A stretch of DNA of 47,888 bases from Verrucomicrobiota bacterium (lineage in GTDB: Bacteria; Verrucomicrobiota; Verrucomicrobiia; Chthoniobacterales; Chthoniobacteraceae): NCBI GenBank assembly GCA_003402745.1, contig QQND01000015.1:1-47888 (forward strand), in the 5' to 3' direction. Shown in pieces: positions 14,612 through 23,968 of this stretch. Position numbers and translations under genes: made by a program. The notes beneath the pieces are model-generated. The model did no database searches, was not told the origin of the DNA, and saw only the letters and a list, made by a program, of their open reading frames with translations. Position 1 is the stretch's first letter, and each line of letters opens with the position of its first letter.

Positions 14612-16762
14612 ATGATCCATAACGTAACGAGCCACATCGGCTCCACCACCATTCAGTTTGAAACTGGCAAGCTTGCCAAACTCGCAGACGGCGCCGTCAC
14701 GGTCCAGTGCGGTGAAACCATCATCATGGTTTCAGCGGTGTCCGCGACCAAAATCAAGGAAGGCCAGGACTTCTTCCCGCTGACCGTTGACTACCGCGAA
14801 AAAGCCGCCGCCGTCGGCAAGATCCCCGGAGGCTATTTCCGTCGCGAAGGGCGCCCGAGCGAAAAGGAAATCCTGACCGCTCGGATGACAGACCGGCCTC
14901 TGCGCCCTTTGTTCCCAAAAGGGTATCTTTATGACACCCAAATCATTACCGTCTTGCTGAGCGCGGACGGTCAGAATGATCCCGACATGCTTTCCATCAA
15001 CGGCGCTTCCGCTGCTTTGATGGTTTCCGACATTCCCTTCGCCGGCCCTGTGGGTGCGGTGCGCGTGGGCCGCGTGAACGGCCAGTTCATCGCAAACCCG
15101 ACGCACGCGGAGCGTGAACACAGCGACTTGGATCTCGTTTATGTCGGTTCCAAGGACGAATGCGTCATGATCGAAGGCGAGGCCAACGAAATTCCTGAGG
15201 CTGATTTTATTGCAGCTCTTGAGTTTGCCCAGATCCATGCCCGCGCCCTGGTGGAAGCCCAGTTGCAGCTTGCCGCTGCCGCAGGGAAGAGTAAGCGCGA
15301 AGTGCCCCTCATGCTCGTGCGTGAGGACTTGATGGAAATCGCCTACTCAGTGGCGGGCGACCGCATTGAAGGCGCCATTTACCTGCCAAGTAAAGTAGCT
15401 CGCGGGAAGGCGGTTGAAGCATTGCGTTCTGAAGTGAGCGCAGCTGTCAAGGCGCGTTACCCCGAGGCGACCTCCTTTGAAGTCAGTCAGGCGTTTGATT
15501 ATCTGCAGAAGAAAGCCTTTCGCATCTCGATCTTGGACAAAGCGGTCCGCTGCGATGGACGCAAGCTTGACGAACTGCGCAAACTCACTGGTGAAGTGGG
15601 GCTTTTGCCCCGTTCGCACGGGTCAGCATTGTTTGCTCGCGGTGAAACTCAGGCGGTGGCCTTGGCGACCCTTGCCACGACTGGAGAAGCACAGGAGTTG
15701 GACGGCTACACTGGCGGCGTCACCACCAAGCGCTTCATTCTGCATTACAATTTCCCCCCGTTTTCCGTCGGTGAAACCGGGCGCACGGGCAGTCCTGGTC
15801 GCCGCGAAATTGGGCATGGAGCTCTTGCTGAGCGTTCCATCGCACCGGTGATCCCGTCTGCCGAAGACTTCCCCTACGCGATCCGCGTGTCTTCGGAAAT
15901 TATGGAGTCCAACGGCTCCACTTCGATGGCCAGTGTTTGCGGCGGCGTGCTTGCGCTCCTCGATGCAGGAGTTCCTCTAAAAGCCCCTGTTGCAGGGATT
16001 TCTGTAGGACTCGTTACGGAATTTGAGGGCGGAAAGTTACATCGCCACTCGATGCTGTCAGACATCATCGGAAGTGAAGATCACTTCGGCGACATGGACT
16101 TCAAGATTTGCGGCACAGACGCTGGGATCACGGGCTTCCAGCTCGATCTGAAGCTCACCGGTCTTCCCCACTTCATCATGGTGGACGCGATCCATCAGGC
16201 CAAGAAGCTGCGCACGGAAATCCTTGGATTCATGCACACTGTGATGCCCACGGCCCGCGTTGAGATGTCCAAATATGCTCCGCGTATTGAGACGGTGAAA
16301 ATCCCCGTCGACAAGATCGGCCAGCTTATCGGGCCTGGCGGCAAAAACATCAAGAGCATCGTCGCCGAGACGGGTTGCGAGATCAATATCGACGACGACG
16401 GCAAGGTGCACATCTACTCCAACAACCCGGAAGGAATGGCGCGCGCGCGCCAGATCATCACTGGGATGACGGCGGAAATCGAAATCGGCCAGACGTACCA
16501 GGGCCGCGTGGTTTCCATCAAGGAGTTCGGTGCTTTCGTCGAAGTGTTGCCGGGCAAGGACGGTCTGTGCCATATCTCGGAACTCGCCGAGCAACGCGTC
16601 AACCGCACGGAAGACGTTGTGAAGGTGGGTGAACTGGTGTGGGTGAAATGCGTGGGCATCGACGACAAGGGCCGCGTGAAGCTCTCCCGTCGGGCGGCGA
16701 TGAAGGAACGCGACGAGGCGGCGAAGGCGCCGGCAGAAGGATCTGCCGAAGCTTCCCACTAA
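14612..16762 (+). CDS. pnp: Polynucleotide phosphorylase
   Basis: A 716-residue protein of normal family length. It degrades RNA 3' to 5' using phosphate and acts in the cytoplasm, often within the degradosome. Visible parts are the first RNase PH core ([31 protein letters not shown]), an all-alpha linker, the second RNase PH core with the phosphate and catalytic region ([17 protein letters not shown] and [20 protein letters not shown]), a KH domain with [10 protein letters not shown], and a C-terminal S1 domain ([20 protein letters not shown]). The start is the ATG right after the leader hairpin; AAGAAAAG upstream is at best a weak ribosome site. Its own terminator follows. Confidence 0.98.
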   Translation: MIHNVTSHIGSTTIQFETGKLAKLADGAVTVQCGETIIMVSAVSATKIKEGQDFFPLTVDYREKAAAVGKIPGGYFRREGRPSEKEILTARMTDRPLRPLFPKGYLYDTQIITVLLSADGQNDPDMLSINGASAALMVSDIPFAGPVGAVRVGRVNGQFIANPTHAEREHSDLDLVYVGSKDECVMIEGEANEIPEADFIAALEFAQIHARALVEAQLQLAAAAGKSKREVPLMLVREDLMEIAYSVAGDRIEGAIYLPSKVARGKAVEALRSEVSAAVKARYPEATSFEVSQAFDYLQKKAFRISILDKAVRCDGRKLDELRKLTGEVGLLPRSHGSALFARGETQAVALATLATTGEAQELDGYTGGVTTKRFILHYNFPPFSVGETGRTGSPGRREIGHGALAERSIAPVIPSAEDFPYAIRVSSEIMESNGSTSMASVCGGVLALLDAGVPLKAPVAGISVGLVTEFEGGKLHRHSMLSDIIGSEDHFGDMDFKICGTDAGITGFQLDLKLTGLPHFIMVDAIHQAKKLRTEILGFMHTVMPTARVEMSKYAPRIETVKIPVDKIGQLIGPGGKNIKSIVAETGCEINIDDDGKVHIYSNNPEGMARARQIITGMTAEIEIGQTYQGRVVSIKEFGAFVEVLPGKDGLCHISELAEQRVNRTEDVVKVGELVWVKCVGIDDKGRVKLSRRAAMKERDEAAKAPAEGSAEASH

Positions 16763-16789
16763 AAAGCCGCTGAGCAGACTGGATTTTAC

Positions 16790-16826
16790 GGGCCGCCTTT
16801 CTTCCGGGAAAGGCGGCCCTAATTTT
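16790..16826 (+). terminator. Intrinsic terminator after pnp
   Basis: GGGCCGCCTTT (16790-16800) pairs with AAAGGCGGCCC (16809-16819) around an eight-base loop, followed by TAATTTTT. It begins 28 bases after the pnp stop. Confidence 0.88.
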
Positions 16827-16839
16827 TGACTCTGCGCTG

Positions 16840-16860
16840 GATCAGTTTGTTGGTCTGATC
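16840..16860. promoter_or_regulatory. Small inverted repeat upstream of the oxidoreductase gene
   Basis: GATCAG (16840-16845) and CTGATC (16855-16860) are a perfect dyad nine bases apart, 43 bases before the start of the Gfo/Idh gene. It could be an operator or chance; no regulator gene is next to it. Confidence 0.2.
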
Positions 16861-16902
16861 TATCTCTTATCACTCAACCCTAACCTTTAGTTGTTCCCAC
16901 CT

Positions 16903-18216
16903 ATGTCAGAAATTTCAAAACCGGTGCTGTCGCGCCGTGAGCTCATCAAAACAGCCGGTGTCGTTGGAGCAGGCATGGCCGCCTTCCCCTACATCATGCG
17001 GGGCCAGGCCAATGCTGAAAACTCGCTCATCCGCATCGGCCTGATTGGCTGTGGGGGCCGTGGCTCAGGCGCTGCGGACCAAACGCTCAGCGTCCCTGGA
17101 TCTAACGTGAAGATCGTCGCAGTAGCTGACGCCTTTTCGAACCGCGTGGAAAACACGGTCAAGGGACTCAAGGCCAAGCACGGAGACAAGGTTGCCGTGA
17201 CTCCTGAAAAAATGTACGTCGGCCTCGACGGCTACATGAAGGTGCTTCAGGACAAGGACGTGGACATGGTCATCCTCGCAACGCCCCCCGGATTCCGCCC
17301 GTTTCATTTCGCCGCGGCCGTGGCCTCTGGCAAACATGTGTTCATGGAGAAGCCCGTCTGCGTTGACGCGGCTGGCGCCCGCAAGGTGCTGGAAGCGGCG
17401 CAGGAAGCCGACAAAAAGGGACTGAAGGTCGTTGTTGGCCTTCAACGCCACTATGACGACAAGTACCGCGAAACTTACAAGCGCGTGAAGGACGGCGCCA
17501 TTGGCGAGATTCTTCAGGCCAATGTTTATTGGAATGGCTCTGGCATCTGGTGGCGCAAGCGTGAGGAAGGGATGACCGACGTCACTGCCCAGGTTCACAA
17601 CTGGTACCACTACGCCTACCTCTCCGGCGACCATATCTGCGAACAGCACGTGCACAACATTGACGTGGCCAACTGGTTCCTTGGTGAAACACCCGTGAGC
17701 GCTTTCGGTGTGGGCGGACGCCGGGTGATTACGCCGGATCAGCCGAGCGAAATCTTCGATCACTTTGCCGTCAACCTCGTCTACAAGAGCGGGGCTTCTG
17801 TCGCTAGTCAGTGCAGGCAGTACCCCGGCTTGGGACGCGTCAGTGAAGACTTCCGCGGAACCAAGGGGATCTGCGAAATTGGCAAGATCAGCGATTACAA
17901 AGGGAACGTGGTTTGGAAATACGAAGGGAAGTCTGAGAACCCTTACCAGGTGGAGCACAATGAACTGCACCAGTTCATCCGCTCTAATACGCCCCACAAC
18001 GACGCCTATTACGGCGCCACAAGCAGCTTCACGGCCGCTCTGGCACGGTACGCGGTGTACACGGGCAAGGAGCTCAAGTGGGACCAGACTCTGGCATTGA
18101 ACGACTCCGTGATGTCCGAAAAACTCGATCCAAACGGCGCTCCTCCCGTGAAGGCGAATGCGGATGGCAGTCTGACACTGCCCAATTCGCGCGACTACAA
18201 AATCGCCGGGTCCTAG
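16903..18216 (+). CDS. Gfo/Idh/MocA family oxidoreductase with TAT signal
   Basis: A 437-residue NAD(P)-dependent sugar or inositol dehydrogenase-type protein. A twin-arginine signal covers about residues 10-40 (LSRRELIKTAGVVGAGMAAF). The Rossmann motif IGLIGCGGRGSG follows, then DVDMVILATPPGFRPFH and the family signature EKPVCVD; the C-terminal substrate domain has WYHYAYLSGDHICEQHVHNID. A TTG four codons upstream is in frame, but the ATG at 16903 is the normal choice; no Shine-Dalgarno site is evident. Related exported members are common in this phylum; the substrate is unknown. It is monocistronic, bounded by terminators on both sides. Confidence 0.92.
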   Translation: MSEISKPVLSRRELIKTAGVVGAGMAAFPYIMRGQANAENSLIRIGLIGCGGRGSGAADQTLSVPGSNVKIVAVADAFSNRVENTVKGLKAKHGDKVAVTPEKMYVGLDGYMKVLQDKDVDMVILATPPGFRPFHFAAAVASGKHVFMEKPVCVDAAGARKVLEAAQEADKKGLKVVVGLQRHYDDKYRETYKRVKDGAIGEILQANVYWNGSGIWWRKREEGMTDVTAQVHNWYHYAYLSGDHICEQHVHNIDVANWFLGETPVSAFGVGGRRVITPDQPSEIFDHFAVNLVYKSGASVASQCRQYPGLGRVSEDFRGTKGICEIGKISDYKGNVVWKYEGKSENPYQVEHNELHQFIRSNTPHNDAYYGATSSFTAALARYAVYTGKELKWDQTLALNDSVMSEKLDPNGAPPVKANADGSLTLPNSRDYKIAGS

Positions 18217-18269
18217 CGCAGACAAAGATCCGCAGGCTCGCAGGTGAGTCCGGGTCTTATGTTTAAAAG

Positions 18270-18304
18270 CGGCCGCGTATCCTTCGGGGTAAGCGGCCGT
18301 TTTC
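18270..18304. terminator. Bidirectional terminator between convergent genes
   Basis: CGGCCGCGTATCC (18270-18282) pairs with GGGTAAGCGGCCG (18287-18299), with one mismatch and one G-T pair, around a TTCG tetraloop. TTTTCGTTTT follows on the plus strand and TTTTAAAC on the minus strand, so it can end both the oxidoreductase transcript and the metalloprotease transcript. Confidence 0.82.
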
Positions 18305-18344
18305 GTTTTGTGACGCTCGTTTGGGCGCGCCGGAACGGTCTTTG

Positions 18345-21300
18345 TTACGGCGCCGGAAGGACTTCGACCTTGAGCTCTTTTGGGGGCGAGGTTCCGAAGC
18401 TGTTTGTCACGGTCACAGTGTACGTGCCTGACATGGTGGGAGAGGCGTTTTTTATTTGCAGTAGGGTGCCGCCTACGCGGCGTATTAGAGCGCCATTTTT
18501 TTTCCAGGAACTTGTGAAAGCCTTGGCTCCAGCAGCTTCGACGCCAAGCAGGAGCGCTTCGCCTGCTTTAACGGGGGCGGTCGGGGAGGTCGTCTGTAGG
18601 ATGATTGGCGCAGCAGGCACGACGACGTCTGCCTTCCGCGACGCAATCGTATCAAAAACGTTTTTGGCCTCCAGGGTGTATCCTCCGGAGTCAGCGCCTG
18701 AGATGCCAGTGATGGTGAGGTTTTGGGTCGTTGCCCCAGAAACCTCGCGTCCGTCGAGTTTCTCATCCCGCAGAGGAATGCCGTCCTTTTTCCACTGGAA
18801 GGAGGAGGCGTTTTCTGCGATTGCCGAAAGGCTTAGGGAGGAGTCTCCGATTTTTAATCGGACAGACGACGGAGATTTTTTGATCACGGGTTGCACGCCC
18901 ACCTCAATGCCGTAAATCCAGCCTCGGTCCTGGCCTTCGCTCAAGGTGCCGTCTTTGCTGTAGGAAAATTCTATGGTGCCGGCGGTGTTGCCATCGACGC
19001 GTATTTTCTGGCGGCTCCATCGCGTTTCACCGCTGATTCTGAGCGGTTTGCCGGTGGCTGTGTCCCGGGCAAGCGCTCCATTAAGACGGCACTCCAGCCC
19101 GTCATGACCAGCCTCGCTGGAGGTTTTCCACCAGAACGAAACCGTCCGTTTGGCAGGAACACGAAGGCGCAGTCTGCTTGAGCCTCCGTTTGCAACATGC
19201 CCGCTGACCGCCGCGCGCACGGAAGTGCCGTCTTCGAGGGGTAAAAGCTGGCCGGTCCAAGGTGCAGCCGGCGAATTGTTTAAAAAAGCGCCGAGGGCTC
19301 CGTCGATGACTGGCACCGGGATGCCCGGATAATCCAGCCAAAGTTTGAGAGAGCGTGGAAGCGTGCCGGCCGTGGACTTCAGGACGAAAGTGATGTTGTA
19401 AACTCCAGGTTTGGTTGGGGTTCCTTGGAGCCTTTGGGTTTCCTGATTCCACGTGACCCCGGGGGGGAGGGGGCTGGGAGTACCGGTGACGCTTGTCGAG
19501 TCTGTGAATGTAAGGGGCAGATCAAGCTCGGTCCCCACACATCCTTTCAGGAGAACAGGGCTGAGGAACGCCGGAGCAGACTCTGCATTTTCCACGGTGC
19601 CTGAGATTTGGTAAGGACCCAGAGAGCCGTAGGAGGAGTAGCCGGTGATATAAATTCCAGTATCCGTCTCGGCGGATGCGGCCGGGCGCACTGCGATCTG
19701 GTAGGTGCCCTTTGGGAGGTCCTGCGCTTGCAAAACGCTCCCCAAGAGGTCCGGTGGATTCGCCTTGCTCAAGAGGGAAAATTCTCCCGTGGAGGGGTCT
19801 AGCTTGTATAATTCGAGTTGCAGGTCGACGTTCGTGAAGTTCGGGGAGAGCGGGGTGGCCGTGACGCTCAGGGAGCCGCCTGTGGTGGCGAAATGAAAAT
19901 GTTCTGGAGAATCAGATTGCGGCAGGTCAGGCAGACCTGTTCGGGTGAGGATGCCGGTGGCACAGAAGGTGCCAGCCTCGATATTTAACAGCCGGTAGGG
20001 GCCTGAAACGTCCGTGTCCAAGGCTTGTAAATTCAAGGCATAGCTGACTCCGTTTGAGGAGCTAGCGATGATGGCGATATCGTCCTCTGTGTTGTTGGCG
20101 TTTTGGTATTCACCCTTGCTCCATTGCGTGAGCGGGCGCGAGTAGGAGTTTCCCATGATGGGGGCCCAGCTGGTGGGTGAGCCTTCGGGGCCGTTTCCGG
20201 AGTAATAGGGAGAGGCCAGTCCTGAAGGATGGTAGGTTTCCTGCCCGTTTTCATAGGTTCGGTAGGGAGGATTGAGCGTGCCATCGTGGGACAGTCCAAG
20301 GGTGTGCCCGACCTCGTGTGAGGCGGCTTCGGCGATCGTCTTTGGGGTCGCGGTAAAGACCCAGGCGGGCACGGTCGAGCTGCGAATTTTTCCCGAAGAA
20401 CTCCAGCTTCCGATCAGGGAGATGCCCCCGGCCCCGGGTAGCAAGCGGTTTGTGGGAGTGACGATCACCCGCATCCTTCTGCCGGGAGAACTGTTGTCAT
20501 AATCGGAAGCGATGGTGCTCACCGCCATGTCGAAGGGGGCGTAGTCTTCTGCCACGCGGGCGACCACTTCCCTGATGCCATCGGCGCTTAATCCAGAGGG
20601 GGCGGCCTCGATCGGGAGGCCGCCGTTCCAGCTCGGATCGGTCACTGTACCCCCCGAAAAATGAAGGTAAATGAGACCCTTGGCTCCGGGGCGCGTGTTC
20701 ATCTGAGGAACGCCTTCGTTGCTGGAAGAAGCGGCATTCCCGTCGCTGGGGGCCGCGGCAATTCCGGAGTCTGCAGGCAGCCCAGGCCAGCAGAGGAAGT
20801 GCTCCAAAGGGCGCTCTACCAAGACAACCTCGCCCGTGGGTTCCGTGCGAAGCTCCAAACCAAGGCCCCGGCCGAGAAGAAAAATGGTTCCTGCGATCTG
20901 GCCGTTCTGGAGGTGCAGCGAAAAGGTGCCGCGCCCTTGGCTCAAAGTTCCTCCAAATCGCAGCCATCCTCTATCCTCGAGACGGAGCGCGATGGTGCCC
21001 TCGTAAGAGTCTTCGTCGAAACTAGGCAGGGTGACTGGGGAGCCTGCCTGCAACTGTTTCCATTGCATCATCGCCGCCGCTTTGAGGGTGACGGTCCTTC
21101 CCTTGAGGGTCTGCGGGTTGATTTGTGTGGGAAAGTCGAGTGCAGGTCGCCCCTGTACTTTGCCCTCTTTGGAAAAAAAGGGGGGAGTCGCGGCAGTCAA
21201 GGCTCGGGATGCCGCCGGAAGGAGACCTGCTCCGGGCGGTTGCGGAAGCGTCGAAGAAGGAGCGGTTTCGATCCGTGCTGAGGGTGTTCCTTTCAGGGGA

Positions 21301-21401
21301 TTTAATTCGGGACGATTCCATTGCACGCGAACTTCCAGAGCGGTGATCAATAAGGTGAGCGCCGCCAATCCAAACCATAGCCTTGGGACAGGATGTTTCA
21401 T
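18345..21401 (-). CDS. Large secreted zinc metalloprotease with PPC and Ig-like modules
   Basis: From the ATG at 21401 the product has 1018 residues; a TTG 10 codons upstream is less likely. Residues 1-25 hold a hydrophobic signal or anchor. A metzincin-like catalytic domain lies at about 240-450, with zinc motif H362EVGHTLGLSH372 (three His plus Glu363) and a downstream Met-turn candidate APIMGNSYSRPLTQWSKGEY. A PPC-like segment follows (YRLLNIEAGTFCATGIL, GTYQIAVRPAASAETDTGIY), then a putative-Ig module (LPLTFTDSTSVTG, LPPGVTWNQETQRLQGTP), a MAM/LamG-like strand region (VSFWWKTSSEAGHDGLECRL), and two Ig I-set-like domains at the end. It likely works outside the cell; the substrate is unknown. 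It shares the preceding bidirectional terminator. Confidence 0.87.
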   Translation of the reverse strand: MKHPVPRLWFGLAALTLLITALEVRVQWNRPELNPLKGTPSARIETAPSSTLPQPPGAGLLPAASRALTAATPPFFSKEGKVQGRPALDFPTQINPQTLKGRTVTLKAAAMMQWKQLQAGSPVTLPSFDEDSYEGTIALRLEDRGWLRFGGTLSQGRGTFSLHLQNGQIAGTIFLLGRGLGLELRTEPTGEVVLVERPLEHFLCWPGLPADSGIAAAPSDGNAASSSNEGVPQMNTRPGAKGLIYLHFSGGTVTDPSWNGGLPIEAAPSGLSADGIREVVARVAEDYAPFDMAVSTIASDYDNSSPGRRMRVIVTPTNRLLPGAGGISLIGSWSSSGKIRSSTVPAWVFTATPKTIAEAASHEVGHTLGLSHDGTLNPPYRTYENGQETYHPSGLASPYYSGNGPEGSPTSWAPIMGNSYSRPLTQWSKGEYQNANNTEDDIAIIASSSNGVSYALNLQALDTDVSGPYRLLNIEAGTFCATGILTRTGLPDLPQSDSPEHFHFATTGGSLSVTATPLSPNFTNVDLQLELYKLDPSTGEFSLLSKANPPDLLGSVLQAQDLPKGTYQIAVRPAASAETDTGIYITGYSSYGSLGPYQISGTVENAESAPAFLSPVLLKGCVGTELDLPLTFTDSTSVTGTPSPLPPGVTWNQETQRLQGTPTKPGVYNITFVLKSTAGTLPRSLKLWLDYPGIPVPVIDGALGAFLNNSPAAPWTGQLLPLEDGTSVRAAVSGHVANGGSSRLRLRVPAKRTVSFWWKTSSEAGHDGLECRLNGALARDTATGKPLRISGETRWSRQKIRVDGNTAGTIEFSYSKDGTLSEGQDRGWIYGIEVGVQPVIKKSPSSVRLKIGDSSLSLSAIAENASSFQWKKDGIPLRDEKLDGREVSGATTQNLTITGISGADSGGYTLEAKNVFDTIASRKADVVVPAAPIILQTTSPTAPVKAGEALLLGVEAAGAKAFTSSWKKNGALIRRVGGTLLQIKNASPTMSGTYTVTVTNSFGTSPPKELKVEVLPAP

Positions 21402-21509
21402 TGGGTGGTTCCCAACTGTAAGGAGAAGCAATTATCGTGCCCCAAGCGAGGAGATTACCTCTCGCTTCCAGTCCCTCTGGATGACCAAAAACGTGGCGCT
21501 TCCTGCGCC

Positions 21510-22076
21510 TCAGCGCCGCTTTGTTTTGGCCTCGAGCTCTTTGTCCACAGCGTTTTTGAGTTCGAGGGAATCTGGTTCCGTATCCGAGGAGAAGCGGGCC
21601 TTAAGCACACCATCGCTGCCGATAAGGAACTTGTTGAAGTTCCAGGTGATCGGTCCGGGGATCGGGGACTCCGGGCTGGTAAGGGCGGTGAAAAGTGGAT
21701 GGGCCTTTGTTCTCAGGCTGACTTTGCTGAAGAGCGGGAAGGTGACGTTGTACGTTGAGGAGCAAAACTTCTGAATGTCCGCGTTGGTGCCGGGTTCCTG
21801 CGCGCCGTAATCGTTGCTGGGGAAGCCGAGGACGACGAAGCCTTTGTCTTTGTATTTCTGGTACAAGGCCTCTAATCCTGCGTACTGCCGCGTATAGCCG
21901 CATTCACTAGCGACATTGACCACAAGAATGACCTGGCCTTCCCAGGCACCCAAGGCGCCTTGCCTCCCGTAAATATCTACAAGAGGGATTCCTAGCAGGT
22001 TCGGCGCCGAATGGACGCTGAGTACCGACTGGAAAAACAAGAGAGAGGCTATCAGACGGCGCTTGCTTGAAATCAT
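21510..22076 (-). CDS. Glutathione/thiol peroxidase with signal peptide
   Basis: A 188-residue member of the glutathione peroxidase family, reducing hydroperoxides with thioredoxin- or glutathione-type donors. Residues 1-24 look like a Sec signal, so it probably acts in the periplasm. The peroxidatic residue is a cysteine, C59 in NVASECGYT (selenocysteine in animal enzymes). WNFNKFLIGSDG provides the conserved Trp and Asn. The usual FPCNQFG motif reads FPSNDYG here, so the Gln position is Asp and the adjacent cysteine is Ser. It lies about 100 bases after the helicase gene and 109 bases before the metalloprotease start. Confidence 0.92.
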   Translation of the reverse strand: MISSKRRLIASLLFFQSVLSVHSAPNLLGIPLVDIYGRQGALGAWEGQVILVVNVASECGYTRQYAGLEALYQKYKDKGFVVLGFPSNDYGAQEPGTNADIQKFCSSTYNVTFPLFSKVSLRTKAHPLFTALTSPESPIPGPITWNFNKFLIGSDGVLKARFSSDTEPDSLELKNAVDKELEAKTKRR

Positions 22077-22176
22077 AAGGGGAGTTGCACTTCTAGTGCA
22101 CCTCTCAAATCCTAGTCAAGCTTCAGACTTCAAGCGGCTTGTCGCGCTGGTGGAAAGCAACCAAACGGGGCCCCGT

Positions 22177-23688
22177 CTAAGACCGTTCCTTTCGGAAGGC
22201 GGGCTTGCGGGTGGGACCGGCAAACTCACGCGCCGGACGGGGGCGCGAATCGTCCCTGTTGGCGGGCCTTCCCGACTGGTAGGGGGGGTAGGAGCGGCGG
22301 GGGCGCTCTCCGGAGTCGTGAGGGCGCTGCGTCCGGTTTCTTGGGGGCTCGTCCCGGTGCGGTGCTTCCTCATGGGCCGCCGCGGGTTTGGCCGAAGCGC
22401 GCTTGTGTGTGAGCATGTGCAGCAGAGCATCGATGACGGTTTCTGGGGCGGTTCCCTCGGCGAGGAGCGCTTTAGCGGCCGAACTGCTTTTGTGGATTTC
22501 GCCGGCGGCGATCAGCGTCTTGACGCTCTCTACCAGCACTTCCGTGCGTTTGAGCGCGGCTTCTGCGGGCGTTGGCATGCGTTCCCTGCGGATTTTTATT
22601 TTTGTCAGGCGGAAGATGCGCTCTAAGGCAAACATCTCGCGGGGAGTGACAAAGGAAATGGCGCGTCCGCTGCGTCCTGCCCGGCCCGTGCGGCCGATGC
22701 GGTGGACATAATCCTCCGGGTCCCGCGGCAGGTCATAGTTGAGGACCACTTCAATATCGTCGACATCGATGCCTCGGGCTGCCACATCGGTGGCGACGAG
22801 GAACTCCAGTTTGCGCTCGCGAAAGCGCCGCATGACGCGCTCGCGCATTGCCTGGGACATGTCTCCGTGGAGGCGGTCAGCTTGGTAGCCTTCTGCGACA
22901 AGGTGCTCGGTGACCCCGTCCACGGCGTTTTTGGTGGAGCAGAAAATGATGCCGAACTTGAGGTTGGTAGCTTCCAGCACGCGGCAAAGCGAGCCCACGC
23001 GGGAGCCGTGGCCCACCTCAAAATAGCACTGGTCGATGTCGGGGGCGGCTTCTGCGCGGGTTTCGAGGCGGACCCAGAAAGGGGTGCTCGTGTAGCGTTT
23101 GATGAGCTGCTCCACGGCCGGCGGCATGGTGGCGGAGAAAAACGCTGTTTGCCGTTTTTCCGGAGCCTGCTGGAGAATAGTCGCAATGTCGTCGCGGAAC
23201 CCCATGTCCAGCATCCGGTCGGCCTCGTCCAAAATTACCATCTTGATGGCGTCGAGCCGCAGCGAGCCGCGCTGGAGATGGTCCATGATCCGCCCCGGCG
23301 TGCCTGCGATGATTTGGGCCCCGTCTTCTAACCCCCTGTATTGGGCCCCGTAAGAAGCCCCTCCGTAAATGGCTAGTTCCATCACGCCACGCTTGAAGGC
23401 GGCCAGTTTGGCCACCTCGCCCGCGACCTGTACCGCGAGTTCGCGCGTGGGGCAGAGCATGAGCACTTGGGGCGCCTTGATTTTTGGATCCACACATTCC
23501 ACGGCAGGGATGGCGAATGCGGCTGTTTTACCCGAACCGGTTCTGGAAAGGCCTGCGACGTCTTTGCCCGAAATAAGAGCTGGAATAGTTGCCGCCTGAA
23601 TAGGCGAGGCCGTGTCGAACCCCATTTGTTCGACGGCCTTTAGCAGTTCCGGCGAAAGGCCGAGGTCACGAAAGGAGTCTGATTGCAT
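22177..23688 (-). CDS. DEAD-box RNA helicase
   Basis: A 503-residue ATP-dependent RNA helicase. Motifs in order: Q motif (FDTASPIQ, 24-31), Walker A (SRTGSGKT, 48-55), PTRELA, GTPGR, DEAD (154-157), SAT (185-187), and in the second RecA domain ATDVAARGIDV and HRIGRTGR (329-336). From about residue 420 the tail is basic and rich in Arg, Pro and Gly, typical of RNA-binding extensions in RhlE- and DeaD-like helicases. It probably remodels structured RNA in the cytoplasm, for example in ribosome assembly or RNA decay. It begins 280 bases after the parvulin gene and is shielded from it by a terminator. Confidence 0.96.
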   Translation of the reverse strand: MQSDSFRDLGLSPELLKAVEQMGFDTASPIQAATIPALISGKDVAGLSRTGSGKTAAFAIPAVECVDPKIKAPQVLMLCPTRELAVQVAGEVAKLAAFKRGVMELAIYGGASYGAQYRGLEDGAQIIAGTPGRIMDHLQRGSLRLDAIKMVILDEADRMLDMGFRDDIATILQQAPEKRQTAFFSATMPPAVEQLIKRYTSTPFWVRLETRAEAAPDIDQCYFEVGHGSRVGSLCRVLEATNLKFGIIFCSTKNAVDGVTEHLVAEGYQADRLHGDMSQAMRERVMRRFRERKLEFLVATDVAARGIDVDDIEVVLNYDLPRDPEDYVHRIGRTGRAGRSGRAISFVTPREMFALERIFRLTKIKIRRERMPTPAEAALKRTEVLVESVKTLIAAGEIHKSSSAAKALLAEGTAPETVIDALLHMLTHKRASAKPAAAHEEAPHRDEPPRNRTQRPHDSGERPRRSYPPYQSGRPANRDDSRPRPAREFAGPTRKPAFRKERS

Positions 23689-23896
23689 TCAGGCTTTTCG
23701 CATGGAGTGGGGGATAAGGCGATTTATTTTGTGAGAAAGCGCGCGCGCGGCACCAGTTTTGCTTCACGGCGGGACGAGTTGGGGCGGTTTAGCAGGAGAA
23801 CGCTCCTGGAGGCGCTTCTGGAGGCTTCCGTACCACTTTGCCGAACGCGAAATGGTCGCTAAACAAGCAGGGGTCGAGCGGTCTGATTTCAAGAAA

Positions 23897-23927
23897 AGCG
23901 GCCCTTCCCGGAACGAGAAGGGCCGCT
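23897..23927 (-). terminator. Intrinsic terminator after the parvulin gene
   Basis: AGCGGCCCTTC (23897-23907) pairs with GAAGGGCCGCT (23917-23927) around a nine-base loop. On the minus strand the stem is followed by TTTTCTTG, so it ends the transcript of the gene at 23969-25216, about 40 bases after its stop. Confidence 0.85.
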
Positions 23928-23968
23928 GTTCTTGGTTCTTCTAACGGGTCTTCCCGCCGGTGAGAGAA

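Noticed and set aside
17065..18225. A 386-codon minus-strand open frame
   Set aside because: It mirrors the Gfo/Idh/MocA gene on the plus strand, and the translation has no fold-like pattern.
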